A stretch of DNA of 56,537 bases, from assembly GCA_900556885.1 (NCBI GenBank), contig UNSQ01000003.1:1-56537 (forward strand), read 5' to 3'. Both the position numbers and the translations under genes were made by a program. Below the pieces are notes generated by a model, which was not told where the DNA came from, did not search any database, and worked only from the letters and a program-made list of their open reading frames with translations. Below are positions 41,958 to 48,841 of this stretch, in pieces (the stretch's first letter is position 1; every line of letters starts with the position of its first letter). The stretch is from Candidatus Saccharimonadota bacterium. Its GTDB lineage: Bacteria > Patescibacteriota > Saccharimonadia > Saccharimonadales > Saccharimonadaceae.

Positions 41958-43028
41958 ATGAAATATTTTACAATAGTTAAATATCACCCCTGCGTTCAGC
42001 TAGCTCACGCCTATGAGCATTTATTTGTATCTACGGTTACAGAATATCTTTACCAGCACAATAGATATAAGCTATTAGACTATTCATTAAACGGCGAAAC
42101 CTACGAATCAGGCGTAATAGTCATTAACGGCGAATGCTATAATAATGAATCTGAAAAATTATTAAATAATATAGCAACCATGGAAGCCGATTTAGGGTCG
42201 GAGAAATCTGGATATCTGCCGGTCGCGCAAGCGATATCCCAAATAGGCGCCGAAGAACCAAATATGCTTTATATCGGCAATCCAGAAAGAGTAATTAAAG
42301 AACTGAAAAAGCTCAACACGAAATCCTGGAAAAATATAGACTCAGTTAGCCTACTGCCAGATACAAAGGCTGCAAATGAAGATATTGTCGATTTAATATA
42401 CCCGACAAATCAACTATCAAATATTAATTCACCTTTAGAACTAAACATCGAGATCAAATACCAGCCTCTACAAATCTGCGCATTATGGTGTGAGCTAGCT
42501 AGATTTATAGGGCTATCAGTTGGGCAAAGAATTTGTCATAATTTCAGTACATATTTTAGTAATGAACATATAGACAACGACGGTGTAACCATGACTTATA
42601 CCGCTACTTTTTCCGTCAATAGATATTCTCAATCAGAAATAGATTTAGAAGAAGTCGCTTTATTATCCAGAAAAACCATAAATGAGATTATCACGCCGGA
42701 TGTATTAATGAGGTTTTCTGCGTATTTGTCTTCCGCGTCATATTCTCATAATCCACACTTTGCACCAGATATATCTTATACGACCCAGAATCTTGGAGTT
42801 CTAATAGGTTCACAAGGGTGGAAAAATATCGCTACTTCAGATAACATGAAAAAATATTACAAGCAGTATCATACAGTCTACTCTACGGAAGTAGCTCAAT
42901 TGATCTATAAATCACCCCTCGACAACGCCAGCACATTCTGCTGCAGCCAACAATACATCGCCACAGTCGCTGCCGCGCCAACGTTTATAGAACGAGTCGA
43001 GCCAAACTGCTCAATCGCCACAATCTGA
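41958..43028 (+). CDS. M16-like (pitrilysin-type) zinc peptidase-like protein
   Basis: A 356-residue protein. Near the start, LAHAYEHLFVSTVTEYLY gives the inverted zinc motif H-x-x-E-H (residues 17-21), and Glu residues near 99-100 are at about the spacing of the third metal ligand in M16 peptidases. The second half has no recognised domain. The length suits a one-domain or degenerate M16 protein. The last about 41 residues are read antisense to the TrmH gene (42905-43028), so the original stop may be lost. A TGC-TAAACT box is 6 nt before the ATG. Confidence 0.6.
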   Translation: MKYFTIVKYHPCVQLAHAYEHLFVSTVTEYLYQHNRYKLLDYSLNGETYESGVIVINGECYNNESEKLLNNIATMEADLGSEKSGYLPVAQAISQIGAEEPNMLYIGNPERVIKELKKLNTKSWKNIDSVSLLPDTKAANEDIVDLIYPTNQLSNINSPLELNIEIKYQPLQICALWCELARFIGLSVGQRICHNFSTYFSNEHIDNDGVTMTYTATFSVNRYSQSEIDLEEVALLSRKTINEIITPDVLMRFSAYLSSASYSHNPHFAPDISYTTQNLGVLIGSQGWKNIATSDNMKKYYKQYHTVYSTEVAQLIYKSPLDNASTFCCSQQYIATVAAAPTFIERVEPNCSIATI

Positions 43029-43450
43029 TCCGCAGCGCCAGCCAGCTCTGCAGAAATCCCCGGCCCTTCTTGCCCAAATACCAAAACCGCACGCTTCGGT
43101 AAACTCGTCTGCGACATATTAACACTTCCTGGGATATTATCAATAGCAATAATTTCCCTGCCTTCAGTCCGCATTTTCTCAACAAACTCTTCCGTCGTCG
43201 CCAAATATGTAATATGCAGATACTTATCCGTCATCATGGCACCGCGCTTATTCCATTGCCTGCGCCCAATTACATAAATCTGCCGCACACCAAACGCGTT
43301 GGCGCTCCTGACAATTGTCCCCATATTAAAATCCCGCTCAGTATTTTCCAGCGCAATCACCAAACCGTGATCTTCAGAATCCAGCTCACTTATAATCTCC
43401 GATTCGCTCCGACCCTTAAACTTATCAATGACATTTCTTTTATCTTCCAT
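42905..43450 (-). CDS. SpoU/TrmH-family RNA 2'-O-methyltransferase
   Basis: A 181-residue SPOUT methyltransferase with the three family motifs. Motif 1 is NTERDFNMGTIVRSANAFGV, motif 2 is RAVLVFGQEGPGIS, and motif 3 is IEQFGSTRSINVGAAATVAM. It would methylate ribose in tRNA or rRNA; the target is unknown. The C-terminus is complete, so the 124-bp overlap with the M16-like frame is due to that gene. Confidence 0.9.
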   Translation of the reverse strand: MEDKRNVIDKFKGRSESEIISELDSEDHGLVIALENTERDFNMGTIVRSANAFGVRQIYVIGRRQWNKRGAMMTDKYLHITYLATTEEFVEKMRTEGREIIAIDNIPGSVNMSQTSLPKRAVLVFGQEGPGISAELAGAADQIVAIEQFGSTRSINVGAAATVAMYCWLQQNVLALSRGDL

Positions 43451-43504
43451 CTCTGTTATTTTATCAAAGTTCCTGATTAAATAACAAAACCTGAGAGCCT
43501 TCTA

Positions 43505-43718
43505 TTGACTTAATCACCATAGAATGGTATAAGTAATATTAGTTTTCGTTGACGAGCTGAGCAAATCCTTGTCCGAAAATGTTCATTGACAAGTAGTCAA
43601 AACACAAGGCGAGTTTTTACTTCTTCTAAAAACTTTAAAGAGATAAAATCTCGTCTTGTGCATAAAGAATGCACATATATCACAGTGAGGGCGAGAAAAC
43701 GCAGGAAGAGCAAAGACC
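43505..43718 (+). promoter_or_regulatory. family promoter and long leader RNA P3
   Basis: -35 TTGACT (43505-43510), 17-nt spacer, -10 TATAAG (43528-43533) with TGG before it. Leader helices: I, TTTTCG-GACGAG with CTTGTC-CGAAAA (43543-43579); II, ACAAGGCGAG (43604-43613) with CTCGTCTTGT (43650-43659) plus inner pairs; III, GTGCAT-AAAGA-ATGCAC (43658-43674). GAGGGCGAGAAAACG and AGGAAG follow before the start codon. The same three helices occur in P4 and P5 with changed but still pairing bases. Confidence 0.8.
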
Positions 43719-43952
43719 GTGAATAAAAAGACCAATACGACGACACTGGAGAATTTTCTTCGTCGAGCAACCGCGTCTGTCGAGGGGAAGAAATTAACCC
43801 TCGACTATATCCCGAAAGAAGGTATGGTATCACACGCGATTACCACTGATGTAGAAGTTAGGAAACTTCTCGTCCAGCTAAGCGAAGAAGCCACTGCGCT
43901 GGCGCAAGTAGCGCAAAGTCTTCTGGACTACACAGAAGAAACAGAAGACTAA
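43719..43952 (+). CDS. orphan 78-residue protein behind leader P3
   Basis: The family is not recognised. It has a mixed start (TTTLENFLRRATASVEGKKL) and a helical, acidic end (EEATALAQVAQSLLDYTEET). It is soluble with no signal peptide. Start GTG 43719 follows AGGAAG by about 9 nt. Codon use is GC-richer than in the methyltransferase gene upstream. It is bounded by leader P3 and by a long hairpin plus terminator. Confidence 0.7.
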   Translation: MNKKTNTTTLENFLRRATASVEGKKLTLDYIPKEGMVSHAITTDVEVRKLLVQLSEEATALAQVAQSLLDYTEETED

Positions 43953-43958
43953 CAACGC

Positions 43959-44053
43959 GGGATATATGATGAGTGTAATTCATTCTCTTTATGGCTGCTT
44001 GTCATATATCCCCTGAAATTATTTTGAAATAGTCTCGTTTGAGGCTGTTTTTT
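43959..44053 (+). terminator. long hairpin and terminator after the P3 gene
   Basis: GGGATATATGA (43959-43969) pairs perfectly with TCATATATCCC (44002-44012), enclosing a small GAGTG / CATTC hairpin. A second stem AGTCTC-gttt-GAGGCT (44031-44046) is followed by GTTTTTT and is a standard terminator. Confidence 0.8.
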
Positions 44054-44063
44054 ATGCATTCTA

Positions 44064-44279
44064 TTGACTTTTTTACACAAGTGTGGTATAAACAAAAGTA
44101 GCTTTCGTTGATGAGTTGAGTAAATCCTTGTCCGAAAGTGAACTTTGACAGGCAATCGAACACAAGATGAGTTTTTATTTCTTTCTTAAGAATCATTGAG
44201 AGAAATGAAATCTCATCTTGTATTGTAAAGAACACAATACGTTGCACCCACGCAGATGAGAGAACAGAAAGATAGCACA
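44064..44279 (+). promoter_or_regulatory. family promoter and long leader RNA P4
   Basis: -35 TTGACT (44064-44069), 17-nt spacer ending CACAAGTGTGG, -10 TATAAA (44087-44092). Helix I: CTTTCG-GATGAG with CTTGTC-CGAAAG (44102-44138). Helix II: ACAAGATGAG (44162-44171) with CTCATCTTGT (44212-44221), extended inward by TATTTCT / AGAAATG. Helix III: GTATTGT-AAAGAAC-ACAATAC (44220-44240). GCAGATGAGAGAACA comes before the ribosome-binding site. It is very similar to P5. Confidence 0.85.
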
Positions 44280-44714
44280 ATGTTTATCGATGTCTCTGAC
44301 GATCTTTCCGCTACGACGAAAGACCTGAGTTCGAAATGGCACACCGCCATGGAGATTATCTGCAAGGACGAGTATATCCCCGTCCTTCAAGTAAGGCGAT
44401 TCGTCCAAATGATTCGCGACACGTGTCAACGAGTGCAAGACCTCCAGGTCTATGCGAACATGTGTCTCGCGCAAGCCCCAGCCATCGTTGTAGGCGTCAA
44501 CATCTACAACGATGCTGTACGCGTCTCTTCAGCCCTAGAGGAGCTGAAAATCTTCGTTGACAAGCACGTCGCCACCATGACGGACGAAGACCAGTTCAAG
44601 AGTATCTTGAGCGAGATTGACGATACTCTTCTGTGCTTGATGTACGCAGGTGAATCCATGCAGCGAGAATACAGCCGCGACGAGGCTGTACTCAGCGATC
44701 CCTGGATTGACTGA
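44280..44714 (+). CDS. orphan 144-residue helical protein A behind leader P4
   Basis: The family is not recognised. It is mostly helical and soluble (LSSKWHTAMEIICKD, VRRFVQMIRDTCQRVQDLQV, ALEELKIFVDKHVATM). Start ATG 44280 is chosen over the in-frame ATG 44256, because the latter lies in the conserved leader text that also precedes gene B without being used there. Codon use is GC-richer than in the FAD oxidase nearby. Its flanks match those of gene B (46877-47359), but the proteins do not align by eye. Confidence 0.75.
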   Translation: MFIDVSDDLSATTKDLSSKWHTAMEIICKDEYIPVLQVRRFVQMIRDTCQRVQDLQVYANMCLAQAPAIVVGVNIYNDAVRVSSALEELKIFVDKHVATMTDEDQFKSILSEIDDTLLCLMYAGESMQREYSRDEAVLSDPWID

Positions 44715-44722
44715 CAGTATAT

Positions 44723-44772
44723 AGTCTACATGACAGGTGATTGTTCTTTTACGATTGCCTGTCATGTAGACT
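44723..44772 (+). terminator. 22-bp hairpin after gene A
   Basis: The arm 44723-44744 (starting AGTCTACATGACAGG) pairs over 22 positions, three as G-T, with 44751-44772 around a TCTTTT loop. The same hairpin follows gene B in reverse orientation. No T run follows directly; a normal terminator lies at 44789-44816. Confidence 0.8.
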
Positions 44773-44874
44773 CTGAATTTATAACATTAAAAATCACCCT
44801 AACTACGGGTGATTTTCTTATGGTGAAAAATTTCAATTCTTGGTGCGGATGAAAGGACTTGAACCTTCACGTAC
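44727..44874. repeat. left arm of about 148-bp imperfect inverted repeat
   Basis: It covers the long hairpin after gene A, a terminator and the 3' end of tRNA-Leu(CAG). It matches the reverse complement of 46718-46866 at roughly nine bases in ten. Together with leaders P4 and P5 it makes the whole region a mirror image around the FAD oxidase gene. Confidence 0.85.
44789..44816. terminator. terminator between gene A and tRNA-Leu(CAG)
   Basis: AAAATCACCC / GGGTGATTTT hairpin with A and T runs, usable from both sides. Confidence 0.9.
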
Positions 44875-44927
44875 TTGCGTACACTAGCACCTGAAGCTAG
44901 CGCGTCTACCAATTCCGCCACATCCGC
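44841..44927 (-). tRNA. tRNA-Leu(CAG)
   Basis: An 87-nt class II tRNA with CCA encoded. Acceptor GCGGATG pairs with the 3' end before ACCA. The anticodon arm is CTAGC-TTCAGGT-GCTAG, giving CAG, which reads CUG. A long variable arm is present. It follows the FAD oxidase gene by 40 bp on the same strand. Confidence 0.93.
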
Positions 44928-44967
44928 ATGGGCTACGCGTCAATTATAGCCCAATTCTCACCCAGTA

Positions 44968-46578
44968 TCAAGCTTGATTACGAAGCTTACACCACGCGTT
45001 TAATTCCGCCGCCAGTTCCTTTGGCTGAGCCTCTGCTTTAATTCCTGGATTAAAAATTCCAGCTGGATCAAAGATTTTTTTCACCTTCGCGTATAATTGC
45101 TTTTCATCATCTGGCAGATTTTTATAGATAAAGTTAGCCTTCAATCTTCCGTCACCACCAAATCCTGCAAACGAGCCTTCGTACTTATTAACAATCTGAG
45201 AAATTTCCGCCAACAACTGAAGAATCTTCTGACGTTCACTCACCTTTTTACTGTCAAACGTCGGATGCAGAGAAATATAATCGCTTGAAAAATCAACAAA
45301 AACTGGCAAATCCACGCCATACTTAGATTCCAGCGACTTCAACTCGCTAAGAAAACTATCAATCTTTTCTGGCGCCATTAAAATCCCAGAGAAAACACGC
45401 GGCGTAATCATATGCGGCTCGCTCGGAGTTTCCGCCAAAGCCAAAACAGAGTGTAAACTAAACAAATCCTGCTCTTCCAAATGCAGAGTTTTTATGTCAA
45501 TCGCTTCTGATGATTCCAATTTTCTAGTCAATTTCTTCGCGGCTTTATTGCGCGCTCTGTCAGAAAAGTCATCAAAGATAGCCAAAACCACCGCGCCCTT
45601 AAAGCATTCTTTCGGCGCCCACTCAACAACTTTACCGACGACCGCAGCCTGACGGAAGAATCGCCCGTCGATTATTTCCACCGCCGACGCCTTATTTTTC
45701 ATCGCTAATTCCACGGCTGATTGCGCGTCTGACAACTTTTTATATGATGCGGCAACAACTGAATATTCCGGATGAATAAATTGTGCCTTCATAATAACTT
45801 CGCAAATCACACCCAAACTTCCCTGACTACCAATAAACAGCGGCGTCAGGTCAAACGACCCGTCCTTTTGCTTCACCCGAGAAATTCCACTGTAGCCAAC
45901 TGTATCCGGCAAGGCTGGATCCATTTGCGAAATCAGCTCGGCGTTATCTGAGATTAAATTGTCAATCTCTCGATAAATCTCGCCCTCAAACGTCGATAAG
46001 CCTTTTTTCTTACTCAATTCACGTCGAGATATGCGCCCAGTCTGAATCACGTCGCCATTACTTAGGACAATTTCAAGTTGCTGAATGGCATCAGCAAAAC
46101 GGCCATGCGCGCCAGACAACACTCCAGACGGAGCCGTGTTAATTGCGCCACCAACCGTGCCTTCTTCTGCCACATATGAAGTTCGCGGCAGACCCAAACC
46201 TTTATGAGTAGATAAAGTTGCGTTGATTGCCGAAAGAGAAATTCCCGCTTGAGCATGAATCAGTTGCTGGCGAGGATCAATACCAACCACACGATTCATA
46301 TACGTTTTTTCATCAATTGCAATGCCTTTATTCGTCGCCGCGCCAGTTTCATCATTGCCACAACCACGAACAAATACAGGTAAAACATGACCTTTCTCTG
46401 CCAGTTGAGAACAAAATCGCATCACTTTCCTGATGTCGTTCATATTAGCCGCACGAACAATCATTTCTGGTCGGCGCGCCAAAAGTCCATTATCAACTTC
46501 AACTTGACTCAATGCAAAATCTTGCGACGCGACTTCGCCACTAAGATGTTCATTCAAATATTTCGCAACTTTATTCAT
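44968..46578 (-). CDS. FAD-linked oxidase (GlcD / D-lactate dehydrogenase-like)
   Basis: A 536-residue flavoprotein of the FAD_binding_4 plus C-terminal FAD-oxidase type. Seen: VFVRGCGNDETGAATNKGIA for FAD pyrophosphate binding, TSYVAEEGTVGGAINTAPSG, and FIGSQGSLGVICEVIMKAQF; the C-terminus has FAGFGGDGRLK and FDPAGIFNPG. Such enzymes oxidise 2-hydroxy acids such as D-lactate or glycolate, or similar alcohols. Start ATG 46578 follows AAGGAGG by 4 nt. No iron-sulphur domain is present. It lies at the centre of the mirror-image region. Confidence 0.85.
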   Translation of the reverse strand: MNKVAKYLNEHLSGEVASQDFALSQVEVDNGLLARRPEMIVRAANMNDIRKVMRFCSQLAEKGHVLPVFVRGCGNDETGAATNKGIAIDEKTYMNRVVGIDPRQQLIHAQAGISLSAINATLSTHKGLGLPRTSYVAEEGTVGGAINTAPSGVLSGAHGRFADAIQQLEIVLSNGDVIQTGRISRRELSKKKGLSTFEGEIYREIDNLISDNAELISQMDPALPDTVGYSGISRVKQKDGSFDLTPLFIGSQGSLGVICEVIMKAQFIHPEYSVVAASYKKLSDAQSAVELAMKNKASAVEIIDGRFFRQAAVVGKVVEWAPKECFKGAVVLAIFDDFSDRARNKAAKKLTRKLESSEAIDIKTLHLEEQDLFSLHSVLALAETPSEPHMITPRVFSGILMAPEKIDSFLSELKSLESKYGVDLPVFVDFSSDYISLHPTFDSKKVSERQKILQLLAEISQIVNKYEGSFAGFGGDGRLKANFIYKNLPDDEKQLYAKVKKIFDPAGIFNPGIKAEAQPKELAAELNAWCKLRNQA

Positions 46579-46625
46579 CAATCCTCCTTGGTATGTTACT
46601 TCAATTTTAACATAAGCACGGACAG

Positions 46626-46654
46626 TTGATAAGTAGAATTTGTTTTGATATAAT
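46626..46654 (+). promoter_or_regulatory. tRNA-Leu(TAG) promoter
   Basis: -35 TTGATA (46626-46631), 17-nt spacer, -10 TATAAT (46649-46654) with TGA before it. The divergent FAD oxidase promoter (TTATCA, TGT-TAAAAT) overlaps this region. Confidence 0.8.
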
Positions 46655-46662
46655 CGGGTTAT

Positions 46663-46747
46663 GCGGATGTGGTGGAATTGGTAGACACGCATGCCTTAGG
46701 AGCATGTGCCTCACGGCGTGAAGGTTCAAGTCCTTTCATCCGCACCA
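46663..46747 (+). tRNA. tRNA-Leu(TAG)
   Basis: An 85-nt class II tRNA including CCA. Anticodon arm CATGC-CTTAGGA-GCATG gives TAG, which reads CUA. The 3' third is identical to that of tRNA-Leu(CAG) in the inverted repeat. Confidence 0.94.
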
Positions 46748-46866
46748 AGAATTGAAATTTTTCACCATAAGAAAATCACCCATTCTCGGGGTGATTTTTA
46801 ATATCGTAAGTTCAGAGTCTACATGACAGGCAATCGTAAAAGAACAATCACCTGCCATGTAGAAGA
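46718..46866. repeat. right arm of about 148-bp imperfect inverted repeat
   Basis: It covers the 3' end of tRNA-Leu(TAG), the AAAATCACCC terminator and the long hairpin after gene B. It is the reverse complement of 44727-44874 with few changes, mostly in loops. Confidence 0.85.
46772..46799. terminator. terminator between tRNA-Leu(TAG) and gene B
   Basis: AAAATCACCC / GGGTGATTTT hairpin with T run on the plus strand and A run on the other. Confidence 0.9.
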
Positions 46867-46867
46867 C
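46816..46867 (-). terminator. long hairpin after gene B
   Basis: Same sequence as the hairpin after gene A, reversed. The arms pair over about 20 positions around a 6-nt loop; a one-base change on one arm (GCCATG for GTCATG) still allows pairing. Confidence 0.75.
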
Positions 46868-46876
46868 ACGGGGCGT

Positions 46877-47359
46877 CTACGAGATACACCCGCAGTACTG
46901 ATAAAGTTGGTAAGTCCGAACGGACTCAAATTCATCAGGCTTCTTCAGGATGTCACCTGCACGCTTGACCCTTCGGAGTAGCTCAAGGAGTGCGTTCGTA
47001 TAACTGTCCACAGAAGTTTCATACGCATGCTCTCTGTATGGCAGTTCCTTGATGCACCATTCAGACCGAGCTGAAATAGCATCAATGCATACTTGAGCCT
47101 GAGAGTAAACTTCTTCCCCGATTTGCGTCGATGCAGAACCGTAATTTTCGCGGCACAGAGACTCAGCGTAGTCCTTCATCGACTTCATTGCCTCCATCAC
47201 ATCGCGATTCATCTGTCGAAACCTCTGCCGTTCCTCTGATGGAACTTTTAGGGACAGGGATGCAGTTCCCCATTGACGAAGGAGACGACTAAATTCGAGA
47301 TAATTCGAATAGGCATCATTGATGAGATGACTAATCGCCTCTACGGCATAGGTAGGCAT
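46877..47359 (-). CDS. orphan 160-residue helical protein B behind leader P5
   Basis: The family is not recognised. It is helical and soluble, with basic stretches (SEERQRFRQMNRDVMEAMKS, ALLELLRRVKRAGDILKK) and five Cys, two near the end (QYCGCIS). Start ATG 47359 follows AGAAAGG. It lies as a mirror partner of gene A, with nearly the same leader and tail, yet no alignment is visible between A and B. Confidence 0.75.
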   Translation of the reverse strand: MPTYAVEAISHLINDAYSNYLEFSRLLRQWGTASLSLKVPSEERQRFRQMNRDVMEAMKSMKDYAESLCRENYGSASTQIGEEVYSQAQVCIDAISARSEWCIKELPYREHAYETSVDSYTNALLELLRRVKRAGDILKKPDEFESVRTYQLYQYCGCIS

Positions 47360-47580
47360 GGTCTTTACCTTTCTGGTTGGTGTTCTCTCATCCGCGGAGT
47401 TGCGCTATGTGCTGTTCTTTAGCACAAGATGAGATTTTATTCCTCTCAATTATTCTTAAAAAGAAATAAAAACTCATCTTGTGTTCAATTGCCTGTCAAA
47501 GTTCACTTTCGGACAAGGATTTGCTCAACTCATCAACGAAAGCTACCTTCATTTATACCACACTTGCGTAAAAAAGTCAA
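47360..47580 (-). promoter_or_regulatory. family promoter and long leader RNA P5
   Basis: -35 TTGACT (47575-47580), 17-nt spacer ending CGCAAGTGTGG, -10 TATAAA (47552-47557). The leader repeats that of P4: helix I CTTTCG-GATGAG with CTTGTC-CGAAAG; helix II ACAAGATGAG with CTCATCTTGT; helix III GTGCT-AAAGAAC-AGCAC, whose stem differs from P4 on both sides. GCGGATGAGAGAACA precedes the ribosome-binding site. Confidence 0.85.
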
Positions 47581-47585
47581 TATTA

Positions 47586-47726
47586 TTAGGTTCTAGATTG
47601 TTTAACAAACCTCTCTGGCGTGTCAATTAAGCCATCTCTGTTAATGTCTTCACCCTTCTCTGATAAATAATCTTTTATGGCGTCGATCAGTTTCGCCTCT
47701 GCTGAACTTATTTTTGCTGCAACCAT
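47586..47726 (-). pseudogene. N-terminal fragment of GTP cyclohydrolase I (folE)
   Basis: A 46-residue frame contains AIKDYLSEKGEDINRDGLID followed by TPERFVK, the N-terminal motif of FolE (normally about 190 residues). It then stops, 5 bp before the -35 box of unit P5. All catalytic and zinc residues are missing. Its start overlaps the end of the HAM1-like gene. It is read as a gene cut by the arrival of, or recombination at, the P5 unit. FolE feeds both folate and queuosine pathways. Confidence 0.65.
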
Positions 47727-48256
47727 TGTGCTAACTCCTTCCATACTACAGCTATCATGTCGGTCTTTTCATCGTCACTCATCTCAGCTATCGTCTTGTT
47801 TGCGCCATCAACTTTGAAATATTTATCGTAGTCACGACCATTCTCGCCGCGTGGTTCGCTGAGTAATTCACCATACACTTTGTACGTAAACGTCTTGATT
47901 TCTAGTCCATCTAGATACGTAACCGTACGCTGAGTGTATGCACCTCTGTCATCTTTAAGCAATTTTACTATGTTTTCTATGCCGATAGTATCAAGTGCGT
48001 ACTTCGTATAAACCCCTGGAAAACCTTTGAGGCTTTTGATGAACAGCCCAGAGTCCATAACAACCAGTGGACTCTTTAGTAGTTCGTAGTATTTTTGAGC
48101 TTTATCAATGGATACTTCTTCTTGGCTATCTGATTGAATTTCCGGTACATCAGGTAGCTCCCTGTCGGGAGCTGTGAGTGTTAGACCCGCCCCCAATAAT
48201 GCCTGGTTTGCCCCAGCTAATTTATATTTGTTGGTTGTGGCGTAGGTTATATTCAT
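47708..48256 (-). CDS. HAM1/RdgB-like non-canonical purine NTP pyrophosphatase
   Basis: A 182-residue protein of the Maf/HAM1 fold. It starts with ITYATTNKYKLAGANQAL and has VVMDSGLFIKSLKGFPGVYT in the middle, the family's metal and nucleotide site. Members hydrolyse ITP, XTP and dITP to monophosphates. AAAGGAGG precedes the start. It lies between a queC fragment (12 bp upstream) and a folE fragment. Confidence 0.85.
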   Translation of the reverse strand: MNITYATTNKYKLAGANQALLGAGLTLTAPDRELPDVPEIQSDSQEEVSIDKAQKYYELLKSPLVVMDSGLFIKSLKGFPGVYTKYALDTIGIENIVKLLKDDRGAYTQRTVTYLDGLEIKTFTYKVYGELLSEPRGENGRDYDKYFKVDGANKTIAEMSDDEKTDMIAVVWKELAQWLQQK

Positions 48257-48268
48257 AAAGCCCCTCCT

Positions 48269-48571
48269 TTATTGAATTATTCTTTTCTTTGCCATACAGC
48301 TCTTGCATAAAAAACATTCTTCATTACCACTAGTACGGGAGTAAGTATCGTCTAGGGGAAAATTATTGGACTGAGCCCATAATACTAAATCGTTTTTTGT
48401 CACGTAGTCTTCGCGTGGAAATAGCCCAGGTATCATCAATGGTGACATTACCTGCCAATCCCAATCATTAGTATTGGAACATGCCATGATCGTATCAGCA
48501 ACGAGGGACAATAGACTCATATCTGGATATTCCGACCCCTCAGGAAGCACCTTTTCTGCGCCTATTATCAC
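48269..48571 (-). pseudogene. C-terminal fragment of 7-cyano-7-deazaguanine synthase (queC)
   Basis: A 100-residue frame matches the second half of QueC: EGSEYPDMSLLSLVADTIMA, then LVLWAQSNNFPLDDTYS and the zinc motif CFLCKSC. The N-terminal PP-loop for ATP (SGGxDS) is absent, so it cannot make preQ0 by itself. The frame begins at GTG 48571, 12 nt after AAGGAG, just after leader P6. It may still be translated as a small zinc protein. Truncation at the unit border suggests exchange by recombination. Confidence 0.65.
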
Positions 48572-48582
48572 CGTTCGTATAG

Positions 48583-48650
48583 TCTCCTTGTTTACTCAAC
48601 TTGTCAACAAAAGCTACTTTTGTTTATATCACACTTGTATAAAAAGTAAA
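48583..48650 (-). promoter_or_regulatory. family promoter-leader unit P6 (short)
   Basis: -35 TTTACT (48645-48650), 16-nt spacer ending CAAGTGTGA, -10 TATAAA (48623-48628). The transcript starts with AAAAGTAGCTTTTGTTGAC; ACAAAAG / CTTTTGT can pair. The text GTTGA-AAGTTGAGTAAA matches the first part of P4, then diverges into AAGGAG. Helices II and III are missing. Confidence 0.7.
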
Positions 48651-48670
48651 TAGGATATACTCGGCGTAAC

Positions 48671-48699
48671 TTGTCAGGACTTAAAACCTGAACTATAAT
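48671..48699 (+). promoter_or_regulatory. tRNA-Val promoter
   Basis: -35 TTGTCA (48671-48676), 17-nt spacer, -10 TATAAT (48694-48699). Confidence 0.8.
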
Positions 48700-48745
48700 T
48701 AGCTCACATCACGAGTTCGTTAAATAAAACGACAGATGTAATTAC

Positions 48746-48822
48746 GGGAAATTAGCTCAGTTGGCTAGAGCGCACGATTCACATTCGTGAGGTCACAGGT
48801 TCGAGCCCTGTATTTCCCACCA
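48746..48822 (+). tRNA. tRNA-Val(CAC)
   Basis: 77 nt with CCA. Acceptor GGGAAAT / ATTTCCC; anticodon arm CACGA-TTCACAT-TCGTG gives CAC, which reads GUG; T-arm ACAGG-TTCGAGC-CCTGT. All stems pair. Confidence 0.95.
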
Positions 48823-48841
48823 TTTCACGTTAGGTATAAAT

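Noticed and set aside
44723..44772. Long hairpins as integron attC sites
   Set aside because: No integrase gene or attI is in the window, the hairpins do not carry attC core sites, and each gene has its own promoter, unlike integron cassettes. The likeness is only in layout.
44727..46866. Inverted repeats as ends of an insertion sequence or transposon
   Set aside because: The central gene is an FAD oxidase, not a transposase, no target duplication was seen, and the repeats consist of tRNA ends, terminators and gene-specific hairpins.
43505..48650. CRISPR array or phage remnant
   Set aside because: Repeats are few, long and each upstream of a gene; no short regularly spaced repeats, cas genes or phage structural genes were seen.
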